Part shown: positions 20,501 to 33,179 of the stretch, in pieces
How positions within the stretch are numbered: position 1 is the first letter of the stretch
How the letters are laid out: every line of letters starts with the position of its first letter
From: Manis javanica
Taxonomy: Eukaryota > Chordata > Mammalia > Pholidota > Manidae
DNA: 64,000 nucleotides
Reading direction: 5' to 3'
Assembly: GCF_040802235.1 (NCBI RefSeq)
Contig: NC_133166.1
Coordinates: 118,930,991-118,994,990, forward strand
The notes under the pieces: model-generated
The model's database searches: none
The model's input: the letters and a program-made list of their open reading frames with translations, nothing else
Told to the model about the DNA's origin: nothing
Program-made: the position numbers and the translations under genes

Positions 20501-22325
20501 ATTGTCGCCACCCCTGAGCCATGTTCCGGTTGGGTAGCTTTCCACTGTAACCACATCCAGCAGTTGGGGTGGGCCTGCAGAGAGAGCACGATGGAGTGGT
20601 AGCTTATTTCTTAAATAATGAAATGTGTTAAAACTTGACAAGCTGAGTATTTTGACAAAATCGGTCTAAAGCGCACTTACCATTGCACAGATGTCAAAGG
20701 AGTTAATTCTATCCTGATCTGTCCCACAGGGACACACGGCTGGGATTCTTGGGGAGCAGCTCCCCACAGAGCAGTGGGCCAGGTCCCTGTAGCTGGCACC
20801 CCAAAGCACATTTGTAGATTGGTTGTTCGGGACTCAGGGCACATCCCCCGCCCCCCCCAGAAATGTCGTTCTTTGGAGTTACTGGCTGTCTAACTAGCCT
20901 ACGGGCCTTATTATGCTCTGCTTCTCACGGCAGCTGGACTGTCTTGGGAAAGTGGTGCATGTAGCACAGAGGAGGGAGGAAGATGTGGAACAAGAGGGAG
21001 ATTGCTGCCTTCCCTTCATGGAGGAAGGAAACCTGAACCAGACCGGGTTTGTCTTTGGAATCTGTGCCCTCACTTTCTGCACCCTTTCTCTTCCACCCTC
21101 TCAGGCTGCTCAAACCCTCCACTTTGAGATCCCACCTGGGTCTGACTCTCTCAGGTGAAGCATGCTTAAAACTTGGCTGAATTGGTGGCAGTGGAGCAAA
21201 GCAATCCAGGGAAATTCATACTAGCATGTGAATGACTTAGAAAGGTTCTCTTCTTAAAAGAGGAGGCTTCCCAACCTGATGGATTCTCTGCTTTGTGGAG
21301 TTTATTCAGTGGACAAAGTGGGCTGAAAAAAACTGATTTGGGAATTGCGGGGAAGGGGCATATGCAAGAGGGAGGTCACCAGTAGGTAGTGAGCCCCACT
21401 TTTGGGTCTTGTTCTGAAATTGGATTCTCTGGGCCACCCACCCTTGGTTTTTCCAGCATCAGGAAACACAGATTCTATAAAAGCTCCAAATTCCCTGCAG
21501 CGCCTCTAGGTGAGTATGGAGGGGTGGGCAGGGCAGCTGAAGACCCAGGGGTGGTTTATACAAAGCACGTTTGCATTTCAAACTCACCCGTGAAAACATG
21601 TTTGTGTCCCCAATCCAGACCCTTGCCCTGTATTTTCCCCTTCCACGCCTTTTGGCGCTGGCTTCCTCTCCTCGCCTCTGCCCCCTCAAGGCTTTCTCCC
21701 CTGGCCTATCCTCACCGTTGGGCTGATTTCAGCACTTGCACGCTGTTGTAGATGGTCCTGAAGATGCCTGCTCCTGTCTTGGAGCACCAGATGAAACCCC
21801 TGACTCGAGGCTACCCCCCGTGCGAGGAAGGGGCATGTGCTGGGTGGGGCTCATCAGGGCCTCCAAAGTGTCTTATGCTGGGCAGGGGGTGCTGGAGTGC
21901 TTACCATTATTCTTCATCCTTTATGTCTGGGTTTTGCATATCTGAAACAACTTATAATCATTTTCTTGAAAAAAAGAAAAACAGATCTTTTGTGCGTACT
22001 TTGCAACTTGGAAATAGAAGGAAATGTGACTGGATGGCGGCAGGGTGCGTGAGGGAACCCTGAGGATGGAGACAGGAATGGACTGTGGACTGTGAGGAGC
22101 ATTCCATGTGTTTTATTCAGCTTTCTTCTCCCTTGGTGAGTGGTAGGTGCGTGGAAGCGTTCAACACAGTCTTTTAATTAATCCCATGTACACTTGGCTT
22201 AGTGAAGAGTAGCTTGGGAATGTAGCTCAGAATAGGGTCATGATTCCATAATTAGCTGTTTTTGCCAGTTGCCAGCCAGTCTGGTAATTTACACAGAATG
22301 ACATTTTTCATGGGTGTCTCTTCCT
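20501..22325. other. PGA upstream flank, no gene seen
   Basis: There is no exon-like segment or clear repeat. Upstream regulatory sequence for PGA may lie here, but nothing can be pointed to beyond the GATA motifs already listed. Confidence 0.4.
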
Positions 22326-22329
22326 TAGC

Positions 22330-22705
22330 ATTAGGGGAGGCAGGAAGCTTAGATTTATTGTCCTCTTACTCTTAGCTCGTTCTGGTAAGTAGCATTGCTC
22401 TCCCATTTTACAGATGAGGACCCTGAGGCACAGGGAAGTTGTGCCACTTGCCTGAGGTGACCCAGGTAATAAGTGACTCAGCAGGGGCTTGAATCCAGAT
22501 CTCTGTTCACCCCCCGACCTTCTCCCTTACTCATGACTGGGGTTTACTGAGTGCCGTGGAAGAATCTTATGAAGAGCTCTGGCTCCAGGGTCTGGGCTAG
22601 GGATCCAGTCTCTCTGAGACCCAGTTTGCTCATCTGTGAAATGGGGATAATAGTACCACCAGTTTCATAGGATTGTTGTGAGGATTCAATAAGGAGTGCC
22701 AACCA
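22330..22705. repeat. Two MIR SINE copies in opposite orientation
   Basis: Segment 22330-22510 is plus ('ccattttacagatgaggaccctgaggcacagggaagtt'). Segment 22600-22700 is minus ('ctcatctgtgaaatggggataatagtacc...gttgtgaggattcaat'). Confidence 0.75.
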
Positions 22706-22714
22706 GCCAACACA

Positions 22715-23175
22715 GTGGCTAAAATAGAAGCCACTGCCAACACCAAGTGCTGATGAGGATGCTGAGCAAGTGAGACTTTCCTGCATTGCAGGTGGAAATG
22801 CAAGTGGTGCAGCCACTTGGGAAAACAGCTTAGCAGTTTCTTATAAAGGAAACATGCACTTACCATTTGACCCAGCAATTCCCCTACTGGGTATTTACTG
22901 AAAAAAAAAGAAAAAAAAACCTATGTCCTCACAAAGACCTGTACATAAATGTTCATAACACAGTTTTTCATAATTGTCCAAAACTGGAAGCAACTTGAAT
23001 GTCCTTTAGCTGCTCCCTGGACGATCAAAGAGTGATAGAAGAGTGCTCAGCAACAGAAAGAAAGATGCTTGGGACAGGATCTCACAAGCATTATGCTGAT
23101 GAATGAGGCCAGGCTCAAAAGGCCACATGCGTAAGGTTCTATTTATATGACATTCTGGAAAAGGCAAGATAATGG
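22715..23175 (+). repeat. L1M LINE fragment (ORF2 end)
   Basis: The ORF2 C-terminal phrases 'catttgacccagcaattcccctactgggta' and 'cataattgtccaaaactggaagcaacttgaatgtcc' are present in sense orientation. The copy is diverged. Confidence 0.75.
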
Positions 23176-24848
23176 GAACAGAAAATATGTCAGGGGCAGG
23201 GGAAGGGAGTGGCTACAAGCAGGGGACGGGGAATTTTGGGGGTGATGGAGATAGTCTTTCTCTAGATTGAGCACTTGAAAAGGTGGATTTCTCTGTATGG
23301 CAGTAGACCTGATGGCTCTGACTTTACAGCAGGTGAAGGGCTCAGCCAGAGACAGCCACACGGTGGGAGTGAGGGGAGAACTGGACACAGGGTTCTGCCT
23401 GCGGGGGCATCTGGGAGTGGGATACACTGGATTCATCTCAAGTGAAATGTTGTAATAGCACTGAGGGAAATGGAAAAGAAAGACCAACCCACTATGACCC
23501 CTGTTTCCATTTTGGCCGTTTGTAACCTTGAGTAAAATCTGTCACTGTCTGCTTTTCTCCTCCACATTGAAGGGTGGGGGTGACAAAGCTGGCAGGCTGA
23601 GTTGCTGAGTAAGGACACTGCGAATATCTCTGAGCCCCTGGGTGCTCGGCCCTCCAGATAGGCAGTTTTATACCATCCTGGGAGTGGGGCCAGCATCCGC
23701 CTAGGAAGGGCCGGTCATGTCCATACTCCCCTGGGCATCCTGGAGCTGGCTTGCAGGACGGGCATCGATTTTGGGGACTTACCTTGTCTAGGGGGTTCCC
23801 GTGGGAATTTTGGACAGAGGGGAAATGTTCGGGAAGCAGAAGGAAGATTCCTCAGGCAGTGACCTGCAGGATCCATTTACACATTCGTTCAACATGTTTT
23901 TTTCTGCACCTGCCCCCTGCTGGGTGGGCATGTTCTAGTTGCTGGGGGTATGGCAGGCCGGCCATCTCCTGGCCATGCGCATTGCCTTCACGGAGGTCTG
24001 GTCGGGTCAAGAGAGCATGGGGGGAGGCCTCTTTCCTTCCAGTCTGGGTTGGTCTTTGGATTGCACCAGTGGGAAGCTCCTGGCTTGGTGAAGATAATTA
24101 AGTCTTCCCACATTAGAGATTTTCACACGCATTCCACATTAGAGACTGGGACATGACATGACTAAGTAGTGACCTGGGAGGGGTTACAGCCTCTGTCACA
24201 CACAGCTCTGGTCCTGGGATACTCTTGTTCCGGGCCAGGCTCTGTGCCCACACACGTCCACCTGGCTTCTGCCCATTGGCTAGAGCGGAAAGTGGATATT
24301 CCATGATGGCTGCAGCCTCCACCTCAGGGGCCCTCAAGAAGCCATTCTCCCTGTACCCATAGGAGCTCTTGGGAGGCAAAGCAGAATCCCGACTCTAGGG
24401 CCGCATGTTCTCCATGAGGTCTGATCGTTAGCCAGGGCCGACGGCGGCTGCCAACAGGGGAGCCATGTGACCTCCTTGTGCCAGACTGGCCTGGCAGAAA
24501 GATTAGACAACAAGGTTTACTTTGGCATTAGCCCTGCCAGGCACTCAGCTTTGAGGAGCCCTGGGAACTGCATCGTTAATGTAGGGCACCCCTGCCAAGG
24601 GCACAGGTGCTCAGAAATGTTCCGTGAACCTATCAAGCAATGGAATGAAATCTAAAGAACCCATTTGTGGCAAGACCGCAACGGAGCACTCAGCATGATA
24701 AGTGTTATCGAGCTGGTCTGATAGGCCTTGGGACGGCTGGTCCCCTAGGGGCTTTCAATCATGGTGTCAGGCCTGGCACACCGTGTCTAACCATATAGAG
24801 CACATGTTTCCATTCCCCAGGCCCAGACTTGCATAGTTTTTCCAGAGA
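23176..24848. other. Intergenic, nothing recognised
   Basis: There is no coding exon, RNA gene or well-defined repeat that I can support here. Confidence 0.35.
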
Positions 24849-24856
24849 TAGGCACA

Positions 24857-25303
24857 CTTTTTTTTTTTATTAAGGTGTCATTAATATACAATTTTATGAA
24901 GGTTTCACATGGGCAACATTGTGGTTACCACATTCACCCATATTATCAAGTCCCCCACCCATCCTATTGTAGTTACTGTCCATCAGCATAGTAAGATGCC
25001 ACAGAGTCACTACTTGTCTTCTCTGTGTTGTACTGCCTTCCCCATGCCTCCCCCATATTATCTGTGCTGATCATAATGCCCCTTAATCCCCTCCTCCTTC
25101 CCTTCCCCAACGCCCTCCCGACCCACTTCTCTTTGGCAACTGCTGGTCCATTCTTGGGTTCTGTGAGTCTGTGCTGCTGTTTTGTTTCTTGCGTTTTTGC
25201 TTTGTTGTTATGCTCCATGGATGAGTGAAATCATTTGGTACTTGTCTTGCTCTGCCTGGTTTATTTCACTGAGCATAATACCCTCCAGCTCCATCTGTGT
25301 TGT
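24857..25303 (-). mobile_element. 5'-truncated L1 3' end with 8-bp target duplication
   Basis: TAGGCACA flanks the element at 24849-24856 and 25304-25311. The insert starts with a T-run (poly-A tail in antisense, about 24858-24869) and ends with the antisense of the last ORF2 codons ('ggtacttgtcttgctctgcctggtttatttcactgagcataata'). It is the same 3' UTR family as the copies at 56,826-58,050 and 61,512-61,840. Confidence 0.8.
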
Positions 25304-25329
25304 TAGGCACAGGTTTTTAAAATTAAACC

Positions 25330-26390
25330 CATAATAGCAATTTTTGGGCCCCAGTATATAAATAATGCATGTTAGGTGTAGATTATTTATAGGTAAATAA
25401 AAATTAAAAAATGACTCCACTATCCAGAACTATCCACCATGAATGTTGTAAATGAATATATTTATTTCCTTACAAAAATGGGGCCATACAGTACATACTG
25501 TTTTGCAATGCACTTTTAAAAGAAAATGAGATGTTTGCGTGTTTTCTAAATGGTTTCTTATAAATCTGCATCATCTTTAACACATTTCTTGAATTAGAAT
25601 ATACACTCAGAAGGATGCAGGTCATAATGAACAACTTGATGAATTTTCACAAATGGAATACATCCACCTAACTATGACCAGATCGAGAAACAGAACAAGT
25701 TCCCCCACAGCTCCCTCAGTCTCCCTTCTAGTCATGACCCCACCCCAAAACCAAGCATAATCACTACTCTAACTTCAGAAAGCAGAGGATAATTTGGCCT
25801 ATTTTTGGACTTTAGCTAAACAGCAGCATATAACAAGCACATTTCTGTGTGTGGCTTCTTTGCTCAAAATTATGTTTGTGGAATTCATCCAGGTAACTTG
25901 CAAACTGGTTATTTGCTTTGCTGTTTATCATTCCATTGTGTAGATGCATTTTGCTTATCTCTTTTCTGGTCCGTAGGCATTTGGGTAGCTTCTCATGCAG
26001 GTTCTTAGGGACAGTACTCCTGAGCATTCTAGGACGTGCCTTTTGGTGAACATATGTGTAGATTTCTGTTGGATATAGACCCAGGAGTGGAGGTACTGGA
26101 TGATAGGGTAGGTACATGTTCAGTTTTTGTAGAAACTGCTCGACAGTTTCTCAAGTGGTTGTATTATTTTTTATTCCTGCCAGCTGCGTATGAGTTCCAG
26201 GTGCTCCACAACCTCATCAACACTTGGTGTGTCAGTCATTTTAATTTTAGCCATTCCAGTGGGTTTAAGTAGTTTTAGTTTGCATTTCCTCCTGAATAAT
26301 AATGTTGAGTGCCTTTTCATGTGCTTATTGGCTGTTTGCACATCTTCTTTCAAGAAGTGAGCATTCTTTTGCTCATTAAAAAATTTTTAT
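25330..26390 (-). repeat. Old L1 fragment (antisense)
   Basis: It holds antisense L1 phrases such as 'gctgtttatcattccattgtgtagatgcattttgc', 'gatatagacccaggagtggaggtactggatgatagg' and 'agtgccttttcatgtgcttattggctgtttg'. It is older and more diverged than the neighbouring 24.9-kb copy. Confidence 0.7.
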
Positions 26391-26724
26391 TTCAGTTTGT
26401 AGGAGTTTTACAACAGTAATTTAATTTTATTGGAAGCATAATATCTTTGCATAAAACTGTACATGTGTGTGATGCCATTATAGACACCACCGGAGATCAG
26501 CTGAGTTACTCAGGCAACAGAGGGGATGAAAACCCACCAGCCCCACAAGACTTCTATGGAACCCTTGGGAATCAAAGGAACACAGTTTGGAAAAACTCCT
26601 GAAATAGATGCTCTTCCAACCCTTCCCTCAGTTTGTTTAACTCACTTGTGGTTTAGGAGTTTTGGGGAGCAGAGGCGAGAGCCCGTCTAGAAATTTTCCC
26701 TAGAAAATCTCTCCGATAGCTGTC

Positions 26725-26920
26725 TCCATCCAAATTAATACTAGTAATTGCCTGCAGGTGTTGAGCACTTACATGGGTCATGCCAGGAACCCACATGGTC
26801 TCTCCTCCTGAGATAGATACAAGACTATATGGCACCATTTTACAGATTTATCGCTGGTAAACTGAGGCTCAGAGAGGTTCAGCAGCTGGCCTAGAGTACC
26901 GAGCAGCAAGAGACAGGGCT
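26725..26920 (+). repeat. MIR SINE
   Basis: It has 'caccattttacagatttatcgctggtaaactgaggctcagagaggtt' followed by a degraded MIR 3' part. Confidence 0.7.
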
Positions 26921-27439
26921 GGTGTCCTTGGCTCTCCTTGTTCTCCTCTGCTCACAGGGTTACATGCTGTCTGCCTGCCCTACTAGGCCTGAGAGATTCT
27001 TAGCAGAAATGGGAGCTGAAGTTCTTCTGAGTGGAGACATGTGCAAGGCTTCTGGGGCCTGGCATGCTCTGTTTCGTGGCCTGGGTGGGGTTAGTTGTGT
27101 GTTTTGCTTGTGTGTTTTATGCCTTAAGCACATTTTTATATGTTCGTTATGCTTTACAATTGAAAAAATAAAAGAGCAGGTAGTCCCTTCATTTTGGCTC
27201 TGGTTCCTCCTTCTCCACTAAGGAAAGTGAATTTCTATTTGGGTCTGGCATCCAGACCCCCAAGGGCTGGTGAGTGGCATGTGGGAGAGAGAACACTTGT
27301 CCCAGCGAAGTGCATCGTCCAGAGCAGATGGAACAAAGCCCTTCTACCCAGCCAAGTCACCAGGACAAGGAGATGGGCCAGCGTCATCGATAGTAAGGCA
27401 GAGATGCCCGTGAGCACGATGATGGTTAACTTGGGCAAA

Positions 27440-27620
27440 GGCAAGTGTGGCATATGAATAAAATCTCATTTCAACAGCCCTTTGATGTAGGTACTTCTAT
27501 TCATGTTTTACTCAGGCTATGCAGAGAGAGGTTCAGTAATTTGTTCATGGTTACACAGCTGGCAGGGGGCAGAGCTCGGTTCAAACCCAGGCTGTCTGGA
27601 TTCTGAGCCTGCACTGCCTT
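27440..27620 (+). repeat. MIR SINE
   Basis: It contains 'gagagaggttcagtaatttgttcatggttacacagctggcaggggg' and 'ggttcaaacccaggctgtctg'. Confidence 0.8.
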
Positions 27621-27624
27621 TAAA

Positions 27625-29540
27625 AACATAGAACTGAGAAGAACCCCCGTCGCAGGAAGATACACACACAGATACACCCAATTTCAGAGCCCCCAGAGCC
27701 GTCCCTGGGGCTCAGCCAGGGACAGAGATCTGCTTGAGCTAATGGAGTTGCTGAACATGAATAAGGCAACCTACACGTAGTGAGCGAAGCTTCATGGGAG
27801 GTATGTAAGCAGAAGTTGGGATGCCATCTGGCAGCTGGTGCAGAATAAGCATTCCAAACAGATCGATGAAGTGAACGAACGAATGGGTTGTCCACAGGGA
27901 CATTAGGAGCCCATTTGCCTTGAGGGACCAGGAGCATGGAGAGTAAGAATCATCCTGAACCCCTGATTGTCCCAATTCTGTGGTCCATGAGCAGAGAGGA
28001 CACTGGAACACAGAGGTTCCACACACTGTGGTCTGAGCTCTCGAGGACAGGCAAGGAGCAGAGAAGAGGCATTGGTCCCTGGGGGCAGGAATGGGCTCGT
28101 TTGGAGTCCCCAGGAGGGAGAAGCATGTCCTACAGCCTCAGCCCCAGCAGCCCACCACCAGGCTGGTTGGCCCTCTGGGTAAAATGCAGTAGAGCAGCCT
28201 AGGAGAGGCAGATATTCGGAATGGGGCAGAACAGACAAGAAAACGTTTGGAACCTGGCAGTGGGCTGGCAGAGGATGGACACCAGGGTATGGAAAATTCT
28301 CAGCAACTAGAACATAACCAAGGAACTGGCCTGAAGTCCCACAGTGGGGACAAAGGGACACTCAGAAGGCTCCCTCTGCTGCTTGCAGACCCTGCTCCCC
28401 CTCAGGGCATCTACCCTGAGCTGTGCCTGCTCAGGGCTGCAGTATGGGCCTATTGGAGCCGGTGGCCTGGGGTGAACTCCTCCTGGGGACAGAGGTCAGG
28501 TCCCACTGATAAAAGGGGCCCACGCAGTCCCAGCTCCTTTATCCTCTGTATCTCCAATACCACACTACTTCCTGGTGAGCATGACTCTGGACCTGATCCT
28601 CTGTGTCTTTTCTGATCCAATCAGATTTGATCTGGATTCTGGCTTCTGACCTGTGACTTCATCGTGTTTGGTTACAAGCAGAGGGAGCTGGGGGTGTGGC
28701 TTGGGTGTATTTAAAGCCCCCTTCTGGGCCTCCGCTCCAGATGGCCAATGCCATTCCCCAAGCAGCCAGGGCACCAAGCCCTCCCTGCCTGGAGGACCTG
28801 CAGCAGCTGTGGTTTTGGGGGCTTTGCACCTTGGCGTGGGGTGGGGGGTGAGGCCACAGATTCAAGTGGAAGATTTTGCCATCTGCCTATGCCCTACTTT
28901 CTGCTTTGCATCATCCACCTTGGCCTGATTCCTGAGTATCCAGACCCCTCATTCATCTTCACATTCATTAATTTATTCCATGTGCCAGGCAGTAGGCTTA
29001 ATAGAGATGAATCAGCTATGAATTTTGCCCTCAATGGGTTCACATGAGTGGGAGGAATAAGACCCCCCTAGTTAAGTCATTATAATACAAAGCAAAACCC
29101 AATAGTAACAGTTAACTACCGTAGTATACTGGAAAGAGACTAAACGCTATGGATCATTTAGAAAAAGGAGCTCACTTCCAGGGAACATGTGGGAAGCAGT
29201 CATGGAGGAGGAGGCCTTTTCCCCAGGGAATCAACTTTCCCCAGGGATTGGAACCTGGCGAGGAGTAGACATTGGATGAACGGTGGGGCATTTAACCTGG
29301 CTGACTCTGGAATGAGCTTTTGATCCCTAGGAAGGCTAGAGGAGGCTTCTGATCTGGTTAGAGGCTCCAAAGTCACACTGCTGGTGTACCAACATCACTT
29401 AGGCTTCTCAGCAGGAGGCATGCCTGTGTTGTGTGGTGGAGCCCTGGACATGTCCCCTCCATCCCATGGCTGGCTCAGGTAAGGCACTATCGCCTCCTCT
29501 GCTGGCCTGTGGCTATCTTGTTGCCCCATGTGAAGAATGA
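27625..29540. other. Intergenic, no gene seen
   Basis: I see no exon-like segment. Near 28,970-29,010 there is a short ancient-repeat-like piece ('attaatttattccatgtgccaggcag'). Nothing else can be named. Confidence 0.35.
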
Positions 29541-29549
29541 AGCCATTTA

Positions 29550-30400
29550 AAAAATTTTTTAACTTTTTATTTTGAAAATATTTTAAACCTACAGAAAAAT
29601 TGCAAGAATAGTGCCATAAGCTCCCATCCACACTTCACCCAGATTCACCCATTTTTGACATTTTGCTGTATTCATTCTCTCTCTACACACACACACACAC
29701 ATTATTATTACTATTATTATTATTATTATTAATTTCGGTTGAGTAATCTGAGTTAGATGCAGACACCATGACCCTTCACTCCTAAATCTTTAGTGTGTAT
29801 CTCCCAAGAAAAGACATTCGCTGATATAATCACAGTACAGTGATCACATTCAGAAATTGAACATTGACACAGTACTATTATCTAATACATATATTTGCCT
29901 TTCACCAGTTGTCCTAAGACGGTCCCTTTTGGTGATATATTTTTTTCTGATCCAGGATTCAATCCAGAATCAGATATTATTTTTGGTTACCAGGTCTCTT
30001 TACTCTCCTTTGGCCTGGAACAGCTGCAGCCTGCCTTTGTCGTTCAAGAGGTTGGCAGCTGTGAAGGGTACGGACCAGTTCCAGCATATATGCCTGGATT
30101 TGGGTTGATCTGAAGCTCTCTTGTAGTGAGGGTCAGGTTATATGTTTTTTAGCAAGGACAGCACAGAAGTGATGCTGTGTCCTTCCCAGGGCATCATCTT
30201 GGGAGGCACCTGGCATTGATTTGTCCCATCATTGGTGACATTAACCTTGATTATCTGGGCAAGGTGGTGTCCACTGCCAGGATTCTCCATGGTGGTTCTT
30301 ATGTTGGGATTATTAAGGTATTCTCCCGGTTGCTACTTGGAGGCTGCATCAATAACCTGTTCCCCATCAAATCCTCACTCACAGTTTAAGCATCCATTGA
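29550..30400 (-). repeat. L1M 3' UTR (antisense) with simple repeats
   Basis: The order 'cttttattttgaaaatattttaaacctacagaaaaattgc', 'caccagttgtcctaagacggtcccttttgg' and 'tcaataacctgttccccatcaaatcctcactc' is typical of antisense L1M 3' UTRs. A (CA)n run at 29685-29701 and an (ATT)n run at 29701-29732 lie inside it. Confidence 0.7.
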
Positions 30401-30712
30401 GGGTTCATGCCTCAATCGAGCATTAAAATGATGGCTTCAGGATGGTTTTCCAATCTCATTGTTTCTTTTGCATGTTTTAATTGGTACTCTGGTGAGGAAG
30501 AGCTTTTCACCCATCTTGTGTATTTATTTATCTGTTTGTGTGATTGATCAGAATGGGCACGTAGATTCTTGTTTTATTCAGTGAGTTATAATCCATTATT
30601 ATCATTCTTTTTCTTCATGCATAAATCATCCTGGATTTGGCTCATTGGAGCCCATTTAAGCTCTCAGATTCTTTTGACACATCCCAGCATTGTATGTGTT
30701 TATCAGTATAAG

Positions 30713-31065
30713 GGGCTGAATTATATTCCCCAAACCCATATGTCAAAGTCCCAGCGTCCAGCACTGTATCTGCAGACGGGGCCTGTAAAGCAGTGATAAA
30801 GGTTAAATACGGTCATGTCATGGGCCCTGATTCAATCTGACTGGTGTATGTCCAAGGAGATTAGGACACAGAACACACAAGAGGAAAGACCTGTGAAGAC
30901 ATGGAGAGAAGATGGCCGTCTACAAGCCAAGGAGAGAGACTTCAGGAGAAACAGCCCTGCTGACACCAAGATCTCAGACTTCCAGCCTCCAGAACTGTGA
31001 GAAAATTAATATCCTATGTTTAATCTGCCCAGTCTGTGGCCTGAGCACCCTGAGGCAGTCAGCAG
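30713..31065 (+). repeat. MaLR (MLT1-type) LTR, fossil
   Basis: It begins 'ggggctgaattatattccccaaacccatatg' and runs to 'cttccagcctccagaactgtgagaaaattaat' and 'gcccagtctgtgg', the usual start and end of non-coding ERVL-MaLR LTRs. It is old and diverged. Confidence 0.7.
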
Positions 31066-31529
31066 TGTACACACTTCGAGCTTTGCAGAGTTGTACTCAA
31101 GGCGAAAAACACTATAAAAAAATAAAGGGGATGAGTTGATGTACAATAGTTTTGTGTTGCTAAAGAGCAGGGCAAGTAGATGGAACTAATGGACGGGCGG
31201 GAGGTGGTGGAGAAAGACCGAGGAGCTTATGTGTAATACCGGTCTTGGCCACCAGATGTCAGTCCTTTACCATCGGGTGCAGGAAGGTTTCCTCCTATGG
31301 GATCTGATTTTCCCTCTCTGGCAATTCCCGCAAAGATATGGTCTCCTCTCTGTTGGTAGCCTTTCTCTTTTGTGGAATAAGGTTTAGCTGTCCCCAGATC
31401 TTAAAAGCTGTCACTGAAAACAACCAGAAAAGTGTAAGAATAGAAGAAAAATTGTCCATAGTGCGGCCTCCTGGATAGAACTACTGTTAAAAATGTTTGG
31501 TCTTTTCTGGTGTACCTATAAAATAGTTA

Positions 31530-32765
31530 ATAGTTCATGCTACTATGTGAAAGGCCCTGTTTTCTACAGATTAGTTAGTTTAATCCTCACTGTAGCCTTA
31601 GAAGGAAGGGCCTATTCTTTCTTGTGATTTTCATACATATACATATATATATATATATTAAAGCCTTACTGAGATAGATTTCACACATCATAAGTTCTAC
31701 CACTTAAGGTGTACAGTTTAGCAGTTTTTAGTATACTTAGGGAGTTGTCAGCCATCAACATGATTTGACTGTAGAGAATTTTCAATAACCTCCAAAAGAA
31801 ACCCCATACACGCTAGCAGGCAAATGCCATTCCCATCCCAGCCCTTCCCCCCATCTAGATAGGACTATTCTTTAAAAATATTTTTTTCTTATTTATTGTA
31901 GTAATGACATTTAACATGAGATCTATCCTCTTCACAAAATTGTAAGCGCACGGTACAGTATTGTTAACCACAGGCACTGTGTTGCATAGCAGATCTGTAG
32001 AACTTACTCATCTTTATAACTGAAGCTTCATACCCCTTAAACAGCAACTCAACAGCCCCTGGCAGCCACCATTCTCTGCCTCTATGGGTTTGACTATTTT
32101 AGATACCTCCTATGAATAGAATCATATAGTGTTCATCCTTCCGTGACTGGCTTTTCTCACTTAGCACAACATCCTGAAAATTCATACAGGTTGTCATAAA
32201 TGAAAGGATTTCCTTTTTTAAAAATAGACTGAATAATGTTCCACTGTATGTATATATCACATTTACTTTATCCATTCATCTGTGGATGGGCATTTGGTCT
32301 ATTGGGAATAAAGTGATAATCAACATGATAATACAGGTATCTCTTTGAGATCCTAATTGTAATTCTTTTGGATAAATACCCAGAAGTGAGATTGCTGGTT
32401 GGTATGGTAGTTTTATTTTTAATTTTTTGAGGAACCTCCACACTGCTTCCCTCCAAACTGGCTGCACCGGTTTACATTCCCACCAACAGTGCATGAGGGT
32501 TCCACACCCTCACCAGCATTTGTCATCTCTCCTCTTTTTGATAACCTAACAGGTGGGAGGTGATCTCTCCTTGTTTTGATTTGCATTTTCCCGGTAAGTA
32601 TTTAGGGAAATACCATTCTTATCCCAAATCTACAGAATAGGAAACTGATGTCCCGGAGAGGAACTCAGCCACAGTCAGGTGACTGGTGTGTATCAGAGCT
32701 GGGGTTTGAACCCGGGCAGAGAAGCTCCGGGACATGCACGCCTGGTCTGATGCTGCACTGGCTTC
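31530..32765 (+). repeat. MIR SINE split by an L1
   Basis: The 5' half (31530-31620, 'tttaatcctcactgtagccttagaaggaagg') and the 3' half (32600-32765, 'ctacagaataggaaactgatgtcccggagaggaactcagcc') read as one MIR interrupted by the L1 at about 31640-32600. Confidence 0.7.
31640..32600 (-). mobile_element. L1 3' fragment (antisense), inserted into a MIR
   Basis: The minus strand at about 32268-32494 encodes a broken but clear piece of L1 ORF2 C terminus ([11 protein letters not shown]..., [18 protein letters not shown]). The 3' UTR extends left to about 31640, next to an (AT)n tract at 31640-31660. The coding remnant has frame breaks, as usual for dead L1. Confidence 0.85.
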
Positions 32766-32859
32766 TGTGTGCATAGCAACCTGGGATCCTGCTGTTCTGT
32801 ATTCTGTTCTTCTCTCTTAATGGTATATTGGAACGATTTCTCAGAACATCAAATATTTT

Positions 32860-33115
32860 GAAACATGATTTTAAGGTGGCTGCACAATGGTCTGTCTATG
32901 CTGTGGACCCTCTTTGATGGGCATTGGGTATTACAGATTGTCCCTTTTTTCTAAGTGACTCTGAGGATTACATCCATGCTCATTCATGTTTGTGGACACT
33001 TCTGATAATTGCCTCATGGCCTTAGCATAAATCTTAGAAGCAAAGACCATATATAATTTAAGGACAAATCATTTCCAAAAAGATTGTACTAATTTACACT
33101 CTTCCAAAAAACGTT
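32860..33115 (-). repeat. Old L1-like fragment (antisense)
   Basis: The phrases 'gcattgggtattacagattgtccc' and 'ccaaaaagattgtactaatttacactcttcc' resemble antisense old L1. It is degraded. Confidence 0.45.
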
Positions 33116-33179
33116 CAAAAGCTATTTTTTTCCTTTTCCTCTATAGTCTCTTTCACCAAAGGTTCTAAGTCCCTTTGGT

